Assembly: GCA_026913215.1 (NCBI GenBank)
Contig: JAPTYK010000001.1
Location: 682,001 to 746,000 of the forward strand
Source of the DNA: Streptomyces diastatochromogenes
GTDB taxonomy: Bacteria > Actinomycetota > Actinomycetes > Streptomycetales > Streptomycetaceae
Direction of reading: 5' to 3'
DNA length: 64,000 nt
Positions 20,591-30,700 of the stretch are shown one piece after another. Both the position numbers and the translations under genes were made by a program. The first letter of the stretch is position 1. Every line of letters begins with the position of its first letter. The notes under the pieces were generated by a model. It was not told where the DNA came from, did no database searches, and saw only the letters and a list, made by a program, of their open reading frames with translations.

Positions 20591-21604
20591 ATGAGGATTC
20601 TGGTCATGGGCGGTACGTGGTTCCTGGGCAAGGCCATCGTGGCGGGCGCGCTGACGAGGGGATGGGAGGTCACGACCTTCAACCGCGGGCGATCAGGCCC
20701 TGATCTTCTCGGGGTCGAAGCTGCGCACGGCGACCGCACCGTACCCGAGGACGTGCAGAAGCTCGCCACGCGCGGCCCGTGGGACGCCGTCATCGACACC
20801 TCCAGCTCCGAACTCCCCCCGAAGGACGTCCTCCTCGCCGCCGACGCGCTCGCGGCCCGAGCACGTCGCTGGGTGCATATTTCCACCGTCTCGGTGTACG
20901 AAGGGTGGCCCCACGAGCCGCTGACGGAGACCTCAGCGCTCCTCCAGTGCCCGGCCAACGCTGACGACGACTTCGGGTACACCGGGGCGGACGGCAGTCC
21001 CACGAAGTATGGCTTTCAGAAGGCGGGCGGCGAGCGGGCCGTCGCCGAGGCGTTCGGTGACGAGGCCGTCTTCCTCCGGCCCGGGGTCATCTTGGGGCCC
21101 GGTGAGTACGTGGGCCGGCTCCCGTGGTGGCTGGAGCGCGCGAAGCGTGGCGGACGGATCCTTGCGCCCGGACCGGCTGAACAGCGCATTCAGCCCGTGG
21201 ATGTGCGGGACGTTGCCCGCTTCGCCCTCGACCAGGCGGCTGGGTCGGGCCGCGGGGGCCTCAATGTGACGCACCCTGACGGCATCCCCTTCGCCGACTT
21301 CCTGGGCGAGTGCCTGAGCATCACCGGCGGCGAGGGTGAGCCGGTCTGGGCGGATCCTGTCGCGCTCGCCCGGCACGGTGTCGCCCAGTGGACCGAGCTG
21401 CCGTTGTGGCGCACCCACGCCGGCGTGTGGGCGGTCGACTCTCAGCGCGCGGTCGACGCCGGTCTTCGCTGCCGGCCGCTCGCCGACACGATCCGCGACA
21501 CCTGGGAGTGGTGGGCAGCAGACGGACGTCCCGTGGCTCACCCTCGCTGGGATGACCACGGGATCGCCCCGGAGAAGGAGGCACTGATCCTCGCCTCCCT
21601 CTGA
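20591..21604 (+). CDS. NAD-dependent epimerase/dehydratase family protein
   Basis: An intact 337-residue short-chain-dehydrogenase-type protein of the extended family. The N-terminal nucleotide-binding motif is MGGTWFLGKAIV (GxxxxxG variant), followed by FNRGRSGPDLL. The active-site region has HISTVSVYEG with serine and tyrosine, and a YGFQKAGGE segment in the YxxxK position. RPGVILGPGEY and QPVDVRDVARFAL are typical later blocks. The substrate is unknown; isoflavone-reductase-like and sugar-epimerase-like members share this layout. It ends next to, and convergent with, the TPR regulator. Confidence 0.85.
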   Translation: MRILVMGGTWFLGKAIVAGALTRGWEVTTFNRGRSGPDLLGVEAAHGDRTVPEDVQKLATRGPWDAVIDTSSSELPPKDVLLAADALAARARRWVHISTVSVYEGWPHEPLTETSALLQCPANADDDFGYTGADGSPTKYGFQKAGGERAVAEAFGDEAVFLRPGVILGPGEYVGRLPWWLERAKRGGRILAPGPAEQRIQPVDVRDVARFALDQAAGSGRGGLNVTHPDGIPFADFLGECLSITGGEGEPVWADPVALARHGVAQWTELPLWRTHAGVWAVDSQRAVDAGLRCRPLADTIRDTWEWWAADGRPVAHPRWDDHGIAPEKEALILASL

Positions 21605-22930
21605 TCAGGCTTCGATCGCCAGCAGGGGAACACCGGGGCCGAGCTGGTACGGCGGCGAGACCCGGGTGAAGTTCTCGATCCGCTCCCGCAGTTCCCCGGG
21701 GAGCGCGGAGCCGTGATACTGGGGCTTGGCCAGGTGCCGACCGATACGGGCTGCCCGTACGACGATGCCGGTGTTGCGCTGCTCGGTGGGCACCTCCCAC
21801 ATCGGGGCCAGGGCCTCGGCCGCCCCATCAACATCGCCGCCGTACAGACGGGCATAGGCCAGGTCGGCAGCCGCGCCCGCCCGGACGTCCGTGGACTGCT
21901 CGCTTTTGGCGCGCTGCGCGAGCAGCGCGAGGGCGCGGCCGGCCTCAATCTCCGCCCGCGCCGTGTCACCCATGAGCAATGCCGTCGTGCTGTTCGACAT
22001 GGCCAGGCGCTCCTCGGAGAAGCCGAACTCGCCACCCACCTCATCGTGCAGCTCGTCCCGGGAGAGCAGATCGAGGTCGCCGGAGAGCCGGATGGAACGC
22101 TGCGCCGACTCGGCGTCACCGATGTGAACGTAGGCGCGGGCCGCGATGGCATGGAGTCGCCGCTGCGCAATGTCGCCCAGGCCCCCGTACGACAGCGCCC
22201 GGCGGGCCTTCTCAACCGCCTCGCTCGCCTCACCGGAGTGGTAGGCGATGTAAGCCATGGTCCCGTCGGCGTACGCCTGGAGAGGGGTGAAGCGGGTGCT
22301 CTCGCCGAACAGGGCCGCCGTACGTGCCAGCGTCCTCGCCGGGGCGAAGTATCCGAGGTCGAAGGCGGCCACCGACAGGAGGGCAGCGGCCTGGCCGTTC
22401 AGGATCATCAGCGCCTGCTGCTGGACCGGAACCTGTGTCCGGTCGCGGTGCCGCTCGATCTCACGGAGGAGGCCGTTGCCCTCCTGCCACGCGGTCACCG
22501 GAGGCAGGACGTGATAGCGCCGGGCGAGGCTCGTTACCCGGTCGCGCAGTTCGTCGATCGTGTTGTCGGAGATGGTCGCCGAGGCGGTTGCGTCGGCGCT
22601 CTCGTGGGCGTCACGTGCAGTCATAAGAACTTGTTCTTCCAGGTCGAACGCGGGTACCTGGGGATCGTCCGCAGGAGGTGGGGCGAATAGTTGCTCCGCC
22701 GTGTAGGCCGGCCACATGGCCTCAAGGATCTGGCAGGTCTCGGCGCTCGGTAAACCGGTGAGCCTCCCGGCTGTCCAGCGGCGGAACTGCGTTTCGCCGC
22801 ACGTCGGGTTGGTGCTCTTCCGCCCATAGAACCTGTTGCCGGCCTCGGTGAATCTCTCCGAGAAGCGCCGGTACGTGAGCGCTTCCCGTTCGCACAACTG
22901 CGCGAGCAACGTCCTTGGTGCGCTTCTCAT
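21605..22930 (-). CDS. TPR-containing transcriptional regulator-like protein
   Basis: About 441 residues from ATG 22930, which has GGGGGCAGGA before it. The first 80 residues form an HTH-like domain (LLAQLCEREALTYRRFSERF; QFRRWTAGRLTGLPS). The rest is helical with tetratricopeptide-like repeats (AFDLGYFAPARTLARTAALF, AIAARAYVHIGDAESAQRSI). This layout is common in Streptomyces XRE-type regulators. It is divergent from the 23227 gene and could control the genes that follow, including the lanthipeptide cluster. Confidence 0.75.
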   Translation of the reverse strand: MRSAPRTLLAQLCEREALTYRRFSERFTEAGNRFYGRKSTNPTCGETQFRRWTAGRLTGLPSAETCQILEAMWPAYTAEQLFAPPPADDPQVPAFDLEEQVLMTARDAHESADATASATISDNTIDELRDRVTSLARRYHVLPPVTAWQEGNGLLREIERHRDRTQVPVQQQALMILNGQAAALLSVAAFDLGYFAPARTLARTAALFGESTRFTPLQAYADGTMAYIAYHSGEASEAVEKARRALSYGGLGDIAQRRLHAIAARAYVHIGDAESAQRSIRLSGDLDLLSRDELHDEVGGEFGFSEERLAMSNSTTALLMGDTARAEIEAGRALALLAQRAKSEQSTDVRAGAAADLAYARLYGGDVDGAAEALAPMWEVPTEQRNTGIVVRAARIGRHLAKPQYHGSALPGELRERIENFTRVSPPYQLGPGVPLLAIEA

Positions 22931-23226
22931 TCCTGCCCCCCAAGCCTGCGGCGCCTCGTCGTACGCGTCGATCCCTTCCCTCGAAGGGGAACCCGTGTCT
23001 CCGTTCGGTGACAACTCCCTCAGGGCAGAAGCCACTTCGAAGCCACCCCGAGGCCACCAGTGTCGCCCGAAAGGGACGCAGAGGCCACGCGCCAAGCCAT
23101 GGTGAGGCCATGTACGTCGGGTGAACGATGTAGCCCACCCTTGCTGGGCGTGCTCGTCTGAGCACGTTCCGATGCCGAGGGTCGACATCTGGGCCCAGCC
23201 CTTCCCCGACTTCGCCGAGGCAGATC

Positions 23227-23670
23227 ATGACGACGAGCCAGAGCACCGCCCGCGCGCTGGCGCTGGGCGGTGAGGACAGTTCCTTCTGGGGCAAGAAGCA
23301 CCTGGAGCGATTACGGAAGGAACTGAACGACGACGCCCTCCTCGGGCGGAGCGGTGGGCGGGTGGTCCTGTACGTGAAGACCCTCCCGGGGCTGGACCCC
23401 AACCCGCACTTCGAGGAGCTGTCCACCAAGGCCCGGAGCCGTGGTTGGACCGTGCACATGAAGATCCACGACGATGCTGGCGGGATCCAGACCGACAGCG
23501 AGGCGTGGGGCGAGCTGATGGCGGCGCTGCACGGCGGTTTGGCCCAGGGTGTGCTGGCCCCGAGCTATCACCACATCAGTATGGACAAGGTCCGCTACGC
23601 GAATGCTCTCAAAGAGATCGCCGAACTCCGGTGCTTCACCTCGCTCCTTGTTCCGGAGCCCTCGACTTGA
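23227..23670 (+). CDS. Hypothetical protein, unrecognised
   Basis: 147 residues, unbroken. Blocks such as GRVVLYVKTLPGLDPNP and MAALHGGLAQGVLAPSYHHI give an alternating beta/alpha pattern slightly like the catalytic domain of serine recombinases. No serine in the expected place convinces me. It lies divergent from the TPR regulator, about 300 bases away, and heads a plus-strand run of small genes. Confidence 0.5.
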   Translation: MTTSQSTARALALGGEDSSFWGKKHLERLRKELNDDALLGRSGGRVVLYVKTLPGLDPNPHFEELSTKARSRGWTVHMKIHDDAGGIQTDSEAWGELMAALHGGLAQGVLAPSYHHISMDKVRYANALKEIAELRCFTSLLVPEPST

Positions 23671-23703
23671 AGGAGTCCGGTTCGCTGGCTGGACGATCAC
23701 GGC

Positions 23704-23799
23704 GTGGGATGGCGGCAGATCGCCGTCCAGGCCCTCTTCGTGATCTCCGTAGCCGCCTTCTTCGCATGGTTCCACCTCGACGAATTCCGGACTCCGTGA
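23704..23799 (+). CDS. Possible small membrane peptide
   Basis: Just after the previous stop, and in the same frame, is a short open frame with one clear membrane segment: VQALFVISVAAFFAWFHLDE. A GTG at 23704 would give about 31 residues; an upstream CTG is also possible. AGGAG at 23671 is a fair ribosome site. Too short to be sure. Confidence 0.3.
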   Translation: MGWRQIAVQALFVISVAAFFAWFHLDEFRTP

Positions 23800-23807
23800 G
23801 GACACCC

Positions 23808-23998
23808 ATGACGCTCGATCAGCGCAACCCCGGTCAGGCCCTGGCCGCGATCGTCCCCGCCCCCAGCCGCCGGCCGAGGTGAACCTCTTCGGCGCGCCGC
23901 TCGGGGACACGTTCGAACGCCGCTTTGACCACGCCCGCCTTCACCGCATCAGCTCCAGCACCTCCCCTGCCGGCGACAACCAGGAGGCCGCGTCGTGA
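23808..23998 (+). CDS. Small protein of about 63 residues, coupled to methyltransferase
   Basis: Begins MTLDQRNPGQALAAIVPAP with a GAGGA ribosome site. A one-base shift in the C run near 23867 joins it to a frame reading AEVNLFGAPLGDTFERRF and ending HRISSSTSPAGDNQEAAS. The stop overlaps the GTG of the methyltransferase gene (GTGA), which argues for real coupled translation. Unrecognised. Its size, acidic/Ser-Thr-rich tail and a dedicated methyltransferase leave open a peptide substrate. Confidence 0.45.
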
Positions 23999-24588
23999 CC
24001 GCTCCCGCCCTCGCGCACCGGACCGCCGCCTTCTGGAACGACGTGTACGCCACCCCTGGCGCCTCCTTCGAACCGATCCCGCTGGACGAGATCCGCTTCC
24101 TCCAGGACCGTGCCGGCGCCAAGCTCGGACAGCGCGCCATGGACATCGGCACCGGACTCGGTGAATGGGCCTGCCAAATGACGCAGGTGGGGCTCCTGGT
24201 CACCGGCTACGACCACTCCTCCGTCGCGATCGAGCGCGCCCGCGAGCTCCACGGCGCCCACGGCGGCATGCTCCGCTTCGAGCTGCACGACTTCGACAAC
24301 GACCCGATCCCCCCCAACCTCGGCACCGGCAACATCGACCTGATCTCCTGCCGTCACAGCCTCCACTTCCTGGACCAGCAGCGCTTCATCGTCGACGCCA
24401 AACGGTGGCTACACCCGGACGGCGTCATGCACGTCACCACGGCGGTCACCGAGAAGATCCACCGGGAGATCGGCATGCCCGAAGAGCGAGTTCGCGCCCT
24501 CGCGCAGGGGTGGCGTGAGTACGACCGCTACGACCTCGCCCCCGACGGCTCGATCACGGCCGTGGTCCTCCGGGGCCCCTGGGGCTGA
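23995..24588 (+). CDS. Class I SAM-dependent methyltransferase
   Basis: 197 residues from a GTG that overlaps the upstream stop. Motif I is MDIGTGLGEWACQM, then a post-I acidic position in VTGYDHSSVAIERA, and motif IV/V region IDLISCRHSLHFLDQQRF. Length and order fit a small class I methyltransferase. The coupled small gene upstream suggests a shared job. The substrate is unknown. Confidence 0.8.
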   Translation: MTAPALAHRTAAFWNDVYATPGASFEPIPLDEIRFLQDRAGAKLGQRAMDIGTGLGEWACQMTQVGLLVTGYDHSSVAIERARELHGAHGGMLRFELHDFDNDPIPPNLGTGNIDLISCRHSLHFLDQQRFIVDAKRWLHPDGVMHVTTAVTEKIHREIGMPEERVRALAQGWREYDRYDLAPDGSITAVVLRGPWG

Positions 24589-24757
24589 CCCGAAGCTCGC
24601 GCCGGTCTTGGAAAGCCCAACGCCTCCCCGCGAGGGGTCCAGGGCCGGACGCGGTACCGCCTCCCGGCACGAACTACTACGTCAGCCGCGGTTTTCCTTG
24701 GGTGTGCCCGGCGCACGACGGAGTGCCGAAGTTCGTGCCGGGGGTCCCATCGACCCC

Positions 24758-25270
24758 ATGAAGGGAACCATGAAGCCTTCGACCGCCATCCTCGTCGCCG
24801 CCGCCGCGGTGGCAACCGTCACCACCCTGAGCGCCGAGCGCCGGCACCGGGAGACGATCCGGCTCGCCAAGGAGCAGCACCGGCAGCGCCTCGAACTCGG
24901 CGTCGCCGGGCTTCACCAGCAGCTGCTCGCCGACGCCGCGGCCGATTCCGAGCAGTGGGAGATCTGGGGCAAGGGCGAGCGGACCCCCGAGGACACCCGT
25001 CGGACCATCAAGGTCAACCGGCAGGTCTGCCTCACCCAGCTCACCCACACCCTGGAGCTGGTCAGCCGCGACGAACTGCTCGTGCGGGCCCGCGCCCTCA
25101 TGGAACGGCCGGCCGTCCGGAAGTTCTGGACGGAGACCCGGGACTTCCGGTCCCGGGAGACCCAGACCCCGGAGAGCAGCGAGTTCATCTCGGTCCTCGA
25201 CCGCGAGCTCGCCGCCGCGACCCGCAAGGCGGACGCGGCGGACGAGGTGGCGGTGGAGGTCTCTTCCTGA
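24758..25270 (+). CDS. DUF6082 family protein
   Basis: About 170 residues. An N-terminal membrane or signal helix (STAILVAAAAVATVTTLSA) precedes a soluble helical domain with the DUF6082 pattern: a histidine-rich linker, a WEIWGKGE segment, VCLTQLTHTLELV, and ALMERPAVRKFW near the end. This family is almost limited to Streptomyces and relatives and has no known function. ATG 24770 is an equally good start. Confidence 0.7.
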   Translation: MKGTMKPSTAILVAAAAVATVTTLSAERRHRETIRLAKEQHRQRLELGVAGLHQQLLADAAADSEQWEIWGKGERTPEDTRRTIKVNRQVCLTQLTHTLELVSRDELLVRARALMERPAVRKFWTETRDFRSRETQTPESSEFISVLDRELAAATRKADAADEVAVEVSS

Positions 25271-25397
25271 GCGGAGGCTCCGCCCCGCCACGCACCTCCT
25301 GTGCCTTCCGCAGACGTTCTGCGGAGCCGAACCCTCCTGCGTCGGTCCTACCATCCCCCGGGGCCGGCGCAGGAGGCCCAGCCTGCCGAGGACGACA

Positions 25398-25592
25398 ATG
25401 TGCCAGCACCAGCCTGCCTGTCCCACCGCCGACTCCGCCGACCGGGAGGCGGCCCGCCTCATGGCGCACCACCCGGAACAGGGCTGGAGCCTGCTGTGCA
25501 ACGGGGTCCTGCTCTTCGACGACACCGGCGAACTGCTGCCGGATGGACAGGTCATCGCGCCGCACCGCTCCATGGAGAGGGCCGCCGCATGA
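25398..25592 (+). CDS. DUF5999 family protein
   Basis: 64 residues beginning MCQHQPACPTADSADREAAR and ending with LLCNGVLLFDDTGELLPDG, the DUF5999 pattern. It occurs widely in Streptomyces. The CxxxxxxC pair near the start might bind metal. The stop overlaps the ATG of the next gene (ATGA), so the two form a unit. Function unknown. Confidence 0.85.
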   Translation: MCQHQPACPTADSADREAARLMAHHPEQGWSLLCNGVLLFDDTGELLPDGQVIAPHRSMERAAA

Positions 25593-25861
25593 AGACCACG
25601 GAGAAGCCCTTGACCATCCCGGCCGAGAACAGCGACGGCGCTGACCAGTTCGAGTGGCCCCTCGCCGGGGGAAAGCGGTTGCGCCCGGGACCTCAGCGCG
25701 ACCACGCCGCAGCCGATCTGCGCAGGCGTTACGACGCCGACGCATCCATCCGGGACCTCATCAACCTGACTGGTAGGTCGTACGGTTTCGTGCACCGCCT
25801 CCTGACCGAGGCCGGGACGATCCTCCGGCCCAGGGGCGGCGACCAGCGGTCGAAGCGCTAG
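25589..25861 (+). CDS. Helix-turn-helix domain protein
   Basis: 90 residues. After a disordered start comes an HTH-like segment: AADLRRRYDADASIRDLI followed by TGRSYGFVHRLLTEAG. The tail is basic (RPRGGDQRSKR). It is coupled to the DUF5999 gene by an ATGA overlap, an arrangement I associate with Streptomyces genomes. Probably a small DNA-binding regulator. It lies just upstream of the lanthipeptide genes, so it could act on them. Confidence 0.65.
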   Translation: MKTTEKPLTIPAENSDGADQFEWPLAGGKRLRPGPQRDHAAADLRRRYDADASIRDLINLTGRSYGFVHRLLTEAGTILRPRGGDQRSKR

Positions 25862-26052
25862 CAGGCTCATCCTCAGCCGCCGGTCACGGTACCTGCGGCG
25901 ACCTCAGACCCCCGTCCCGCCCCGTGGAACAACGCTGGGGAAGGGGCGGGCCCAGACCCCACCTGGCGCGGAAGCACTCCTACTCCACACGCTTCTGCGC
26001 CAGGCGGCCTCCCCCGGCGCCAAGACCATCACGCGCCATCCAGCACGAAAAT

Positions 26053-26096
26053 CGCCAACCCTTGGCGGTTCGCCGAGAACGGAGAGCGTTCGCCGA
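26053..26096. promoter_or_regulatory. Repeat-rich promoter region of lanthipeptide operon
   Basis: CGCCAA-CCC-TTGGCG (26053-26067) is an inverted repeat. GTTCGCCGA occurs at 26068 and again at 26088, exactly 20 bases apart. They lie 70-110 bases before the methyltransferase start and look like operator sites. The rest of the gap 25862-26162 shows nothing else clear. Confidence 0.45.
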
Positions 26097-26162
26097 TAGC
26101 CTCCCCGCCCCGGCACGAGATGCCGGCCCCCTCCCCCGAACATGAACGACCGAAGGAAGCCC

Positions 26163-27397
26163 ATGACGAACACGACCGTCGAGCCCGACGAGGCAACCCG
26201 CCTGCGGAACAAGGTGGTGGACGAGCTGTGCGCGGACGGCAACATCACCTCCCCGGAGATCGAGGCGGTGATGCGCAAGGTGCCTCGGCACGCGTTCACC
26301 CCCGGCACCCCGCTGGAGAAGGCGTATGACACGTACGCCGCCGTGATCACCAAGACGGACGAGCACGGCGTGCAGCTCAGCTCCGTCTCCGCCCCGCAGA
26401 TCCAGGCGATGATGCTGGAGCAGGCCCAGGTGAAGCCGGGGATGCGGGTCCTGGAGATCGGCTCGGGCGGCCTGAACGCTGCCTACCTCGCCGAACTCGT
26501 CGGCGATGACGGCGAGGTCGTCACCGTGGACATCGACCCCGCCGTCACCGACCGCGCGCGCCGGCTTCTGGACGAGCACGGCTACGGGCGGGTCCACGTC
26601 GTCACCGCCGATGCCGCCGAGCCCATCCCGGACCTCACTGAGGTCGACGTCGTTATGGTGACCGCCGGGGCCTGGGACATCTCCCCGGCCTGGACCTCCG
26701 AGCTCAAGCAGGGCGGCCGGCTCGTCGTCCCGCTGCGGATGCGCGGCTTGACCCGGTCGGTCGCCTTCACCCGGGTCGAGGGCGAGCACGGCCCCTACCT
26801 GGAGAGCGAGTCGGCCCGGATCTGTGGCTTCGTCCCGATGCAGGGCTCGACCGCTCACCGCGAAGAGCTCCTTCTCGTCACCGGCACCCCGGAGATCGGG
26901 CTCAAGTTCGATGACGGCCTGCCAGCCGACCCGCACCGGCTCGACAACGCGGTGACGTTCCCGCGACACGAGATGTGGACCGGCGTGATCGTGCGGATCC
27001 AGGAACTCATCGACACCCTCCAGATGGCGATGGCGATCAGCCTGCCGGGCTTCTGCACAATGGCCGTCGACGAGAACTCGGACACGAAGCTGGTCGACCC
27101 CGTCAGCAGGCGGTTCGCCCTCGCGGCCGTCGACGACGACACCTTCGCCTACCTCGTCACCCGCCGCACCGAGGACAACCGGCACCTGGAGTACGGCGTG
27201 CACGCCCTCGGCCCGCACGCGGAGCAGCTCGCCGACAAGATCGCCGACGTGCTCCGCGACTGGGAGGCCAACCACCGCGGCGGCCCCAGCCCGGTCATCC
27301 GGGTCTATCCGGCCAGCACCCCTGACGACCAGATCCCGGCCGACCGGGTCATCGACAAGGTGCACAGCCGGATCTCGCTCTCCTGGCCCCGGCGTAA
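26163..27397 (+). CDS. FxLD-system methyltransferase (isoaspartate O-methyltransferase-like)
   Basis: About 411 residues. The first 210 resemble protein-L-isoaspartate O-methyltransferase: the signature LSSVSAPQIQAMMLEQ, motif I VLEIGSGGLNAAYLAE and VTVDIDPAVTDRARRLL. A C-terminal extension of about 200 residues is typical of the methyltransferases found with FxLD lanthipeptides. Known relatives methylate an Asp in the modified peptide, giving succinimide and isoaspartate; that is family knowledge, not seen here. ATG 26163 has AAGGAAG upstream. The frame runs into the precursor gene, but restoring one C near 27390 gives a TAA at 27395-27397. Confidence 0.85.
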
Positions 27398-27447
27398 CGC
27401 CGGGAGCCAGGTAGTCCCGCACCATCCCGACAAGAGAAAGGCACACC

Positions 27448-27645
27448 ATGACCAGCGCCACTCTCACCCCGCCGGCGGTCGCGCCGGCGGAGGACCTGGA
27501 CGACGACTTCGCGCCCCTGGACGTGAAGATCGTCGTCGCCGAGCACGGCTACGGCCACCTCATGTGCTCCACGGGCGACGGCTGCGGCACCACCTGCGCG
27601 ACCGGTGCCTCCGCCTGCGGCTCCTTCACCGAGGACCCGGCCTGA
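27448..27645 (+). CDS. FxLD-type lanthipeptide precursor
   Basis: 65 residues. The leader has an acidic stretch and the recognition motif FAPLDVKIV at residues 21-29. The core after about Met39 has four Cys (40, 46, 50, 57) and many Ser/Thr (CSTGDGCGTTCATGASACGS), so up to four lanthionine rings are possible. Asp44-Gly45 in the core is a good succinimide-forming pair and the likely methyltransferase target (inference). A GAGAAAGG ribosome site is present. It is followed by a strong hairpin and then LanB. The motif is F-x-x-L-D rather than strict F-x-L-D. Confidence 0.88.
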   Translation: MTSATLTPPAVAPAEDLDDDFAPLDVKIVVAEHGYGHLMCSTGDGCGTTCATGASACGSFTEDPA

Positions 27646-27661
27646 TCTAGGCCGCTTCTCT

Positions 27662-27696
27662 CCTGGGGCCGGGCAATGCGCTTGCCCGGCCCCAGG
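27662..27696 (+). terminator. Intercistronic hairpin after precursor gene
   Basis: Two perfect 15-base arms (27662-27676 and 27682-27696) around the loop TGCGC lie between the precursor and LanB. Such partial terminators give much more precursor mRNA than enzyme mRNA in RiPP operons. Confidence 0.75.
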
Positions 27697-27733
27697 CCCT
27701 CCCCTCCCCGCGCCGCCTCATGGAAGGGACCTC

Positions 27734-30700
27734 ATGGCTTCCCGAGTAGCCGCCGGATACCTGTGGCAGGGCGTTGCAATGCTGCGCGCCACCACCAGCC
27801 CGGGGCCGGCAGATATCCCTTGTACCCTCAACCTGGACGACGTGGCCGTCACCCGCGGCTGGCTGAACCGCATCTGGCAGCGCGAGGACTTCCGCAGCGC
27901 CCTGGAGCTGACCACACCCGTTCTGTCCGACGCCATCGAGGCCGCTGTCCACGGCCGGCAGACCGAGCCTCGTCACGTCCGCCGCACCGCGCTGTCGACG
28001 GTCTCCTACCTGCTGCGCTGGCAGCACCGGCCAACTCCGCTCGGCCTGTTCGCGGGCATCGCCCCGGTGTCCGTCGGGCCCCGGGCGAGCGCGCGGTGGC
28101 GCGACAAGCACCGCGTGCTGATCCGGCCGGACGCCGAATGGGTCACCGAGATGGTGCTCCGACTCCAGCGCACCCCCGCGTTGCTGCAACGGTTACCGCT
28201 CGTGGCCAACAACGCCGCCCGTGTCCGCGGCGACCGGCTCGTGGCGCCGGGCCCGCCCTCCGACGGCCACGCCCTTCTGCTGGCCCCGGTCGAGACATCC
28301 GTCCGCAACGCCCGGCCGGTGGCCGCCGCCATGGACGCGGCCCGCGCCCCATCCCCTACAGCGACCTTCACAGCCACCTTCGCGACCGCTTCCCGCAGGC
28401 CACACCGGAGAAGATCGACGCCCTTCTCACCAGCCTGGTCGAGCAGCGGTTCCTCCTCACTAGCCTGTGGGCGCCCATGACCACCGTGGACGCCTTCCAG
28501 CACCTGTGCCGCGAGCTGGACCAGCACCAGGCGGACAACCTCCCGAGGTGCGGGACCTGGTCCACGCCCTGTACGCCCTGCGCGACGACCTATCCGCCCA
28601 CCAACCGACGCTCTCCGACACCAGCGTGAGCACCGTCGCCGCACGGATGCGCACCCTGACGCCGGTCACTCCGACACCGCTGCTCATTGACACCGCCCTC
28701 GACTGCGAGACCCAGCTCCCGCAAACCGTGATCGCGGAAGCGCAGGCAGCCGTCTCGGCTCTCTACCGGACCACCCCGCAGCCCTACGGCTACCAGCACT
28801 GGCGCGACTACCACCGCCGCTTCCGGGCCCGGTACGGCGTCGGCGCCCTGGTGCCAGTGATGGACCTGGTCGCCGACAGCGGCCTGGGCCTGCCCGCCGG
28901 ATACGTCGGATCCGAACGCGGCACCGCGCTGAAGGTGCGCACCGAACGCGACGAACTGCTGCTCACGCTCATGCAGCAGGTCCTCTTGGACGGCGGCCGC
29001 GAACTGAGGCTGACGGACGACATGATCGACGCCCTGGAGAAAGCCGCCGGAACGGACGAACGGCTGTTCGCGCCCCGGGTGGAGATGGCCTTCGAGGTCC
29101 ACGCCCCCAGCACCCAGGCACTGTCCAGCGGCGCCTTCGACCTTCTCCTCACCGCGGTCCCCCGGCCCGGCAGCAGCATGGCCGGCCGGTTCGCCCACGT
29201 GCTGCCGCCCGAACAGCAGGACGCGCTCGCCGCCACGTACCACGGAGCACCGGACGGCCTCACCGCGCAGCTCGTGTTCCCGCCGCGCCGCCACCGCAAC
29301 GAGAACGTCACCCGGACACCCCGGCTGCTCCCGCACGTCGTCGAGCTGTCCGGCAGCCAGGAGAGCGAGGAAGCGACGATCCCTCTCGCCGACATCGCCG
29401 TCACCGCGGACCCGCGCAGCTTCCACCTCGTCCAGATCTCCACCGGCCGGCGCATCGACATACGGGTCCTGCACGCCTTGGAAGGCGGGACGCAGACCCC
29501 GCCCCTGGCCCGGTTCCTCGCCGAAGTGGCCCACGGTCGGTACGCCGCCTACAAGCCGTTCGACTTCGGTGCCGGCTCCCGGCTCCCCTTCCTCCCGCAG
29601 GTGCGCTACCGCCGCGCCATCCTCACGCAGGCCCGATGGCTGCTGATGGCCGACAGCCTGCCCGGCCCCAAAACCCCGACCGAGGAGTGGGAGCACGCCT
29701 TCGCCACCTGGCGGGAGCGGCTGCGGGTCCCGATGCAGGTCGCCATCATCGAGTACGACCAGCGCCTCCCCCTCGACCTGTCCCACCCGGTCCACCGCCG
29801 GGTACTGCGCGCCCACCTCAACAAGGCCCGCCGCCTGGAGCTGCGCGAGATCCCGGACTCGGACGCCCACGGCTGGATCGGGCGCGCGCACGAGATCTGG
29901 CTCTCCCTGGGCCGGGCGCAGCCGGACACCGCCACCGCACCCCGGCCGCGCCCCGCCACGTCTCCGGCCGCCGGACGACACTTTCCGGGCGCCGGCAACG
30001 TGGTGTTCGCGCAGCTCCACGCCCACCCACGCCGCTACGACGAGATCCTGAGCAGCCACCTGCCCAGCCTCCTCGCCACGTTCGGCGACACCCCGCCGCT
30101 CTGGTGGTTCATCCGGCACCGGGAGATGGCGCGTCCGGACGCCGACCAGCGCCTCAACCTCACCCTGCACCTGCCGCCGGACGCCTACGCGGCCGCCGCC
30201 CAGTACGTCCGTACGTGGGCGGACAACCTGTACAGGGTCGGCCTGGCGGCCGGGCTCGTCCTGGCCCCCTACCAGCCGCAGACCGGGCGCTTCGGCAGCG
30301 AAGCGGCCATGGATGCCGCGCACCAGGTGTTCGCCATGGACTCCGCCGCCGCTCTCGCCCAGATCCAGCTCGTTGAGCGCACCGACGTCGTTGCCCCGCA
30401 GGCCCTCGCTGCGGCCAGCGCCCTGCACCTCGTCACCCCCCTGACTCCGAATGCCACGGCGGCCGAGGAGTGGCTGGTGCGCGCTCTCCCCCAGGGCACG
30501 GGGCGACTCGATCGGGCCCTGCGTACCCAGACGCTCGAACTGGCTGGACCGAACGGCACCGCCGCGCTCGCGGCCCTCCCCGGCGGCCAGGCAGTGGCCG
30601 ACGCGTGGGCGGCCCGCGCCACCGCCGTCGACGCCTACCGGAACACCCTGACCGGCCAACGTGACCCGCTGGACGTCGCCCGCTCGCTCCTGCATCAGCA

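Noticed and set aside
20208..20594. Possible genes upstream of the epimerase
   Set aside because: No domain, poor codon bias and no convincing ribosome site.
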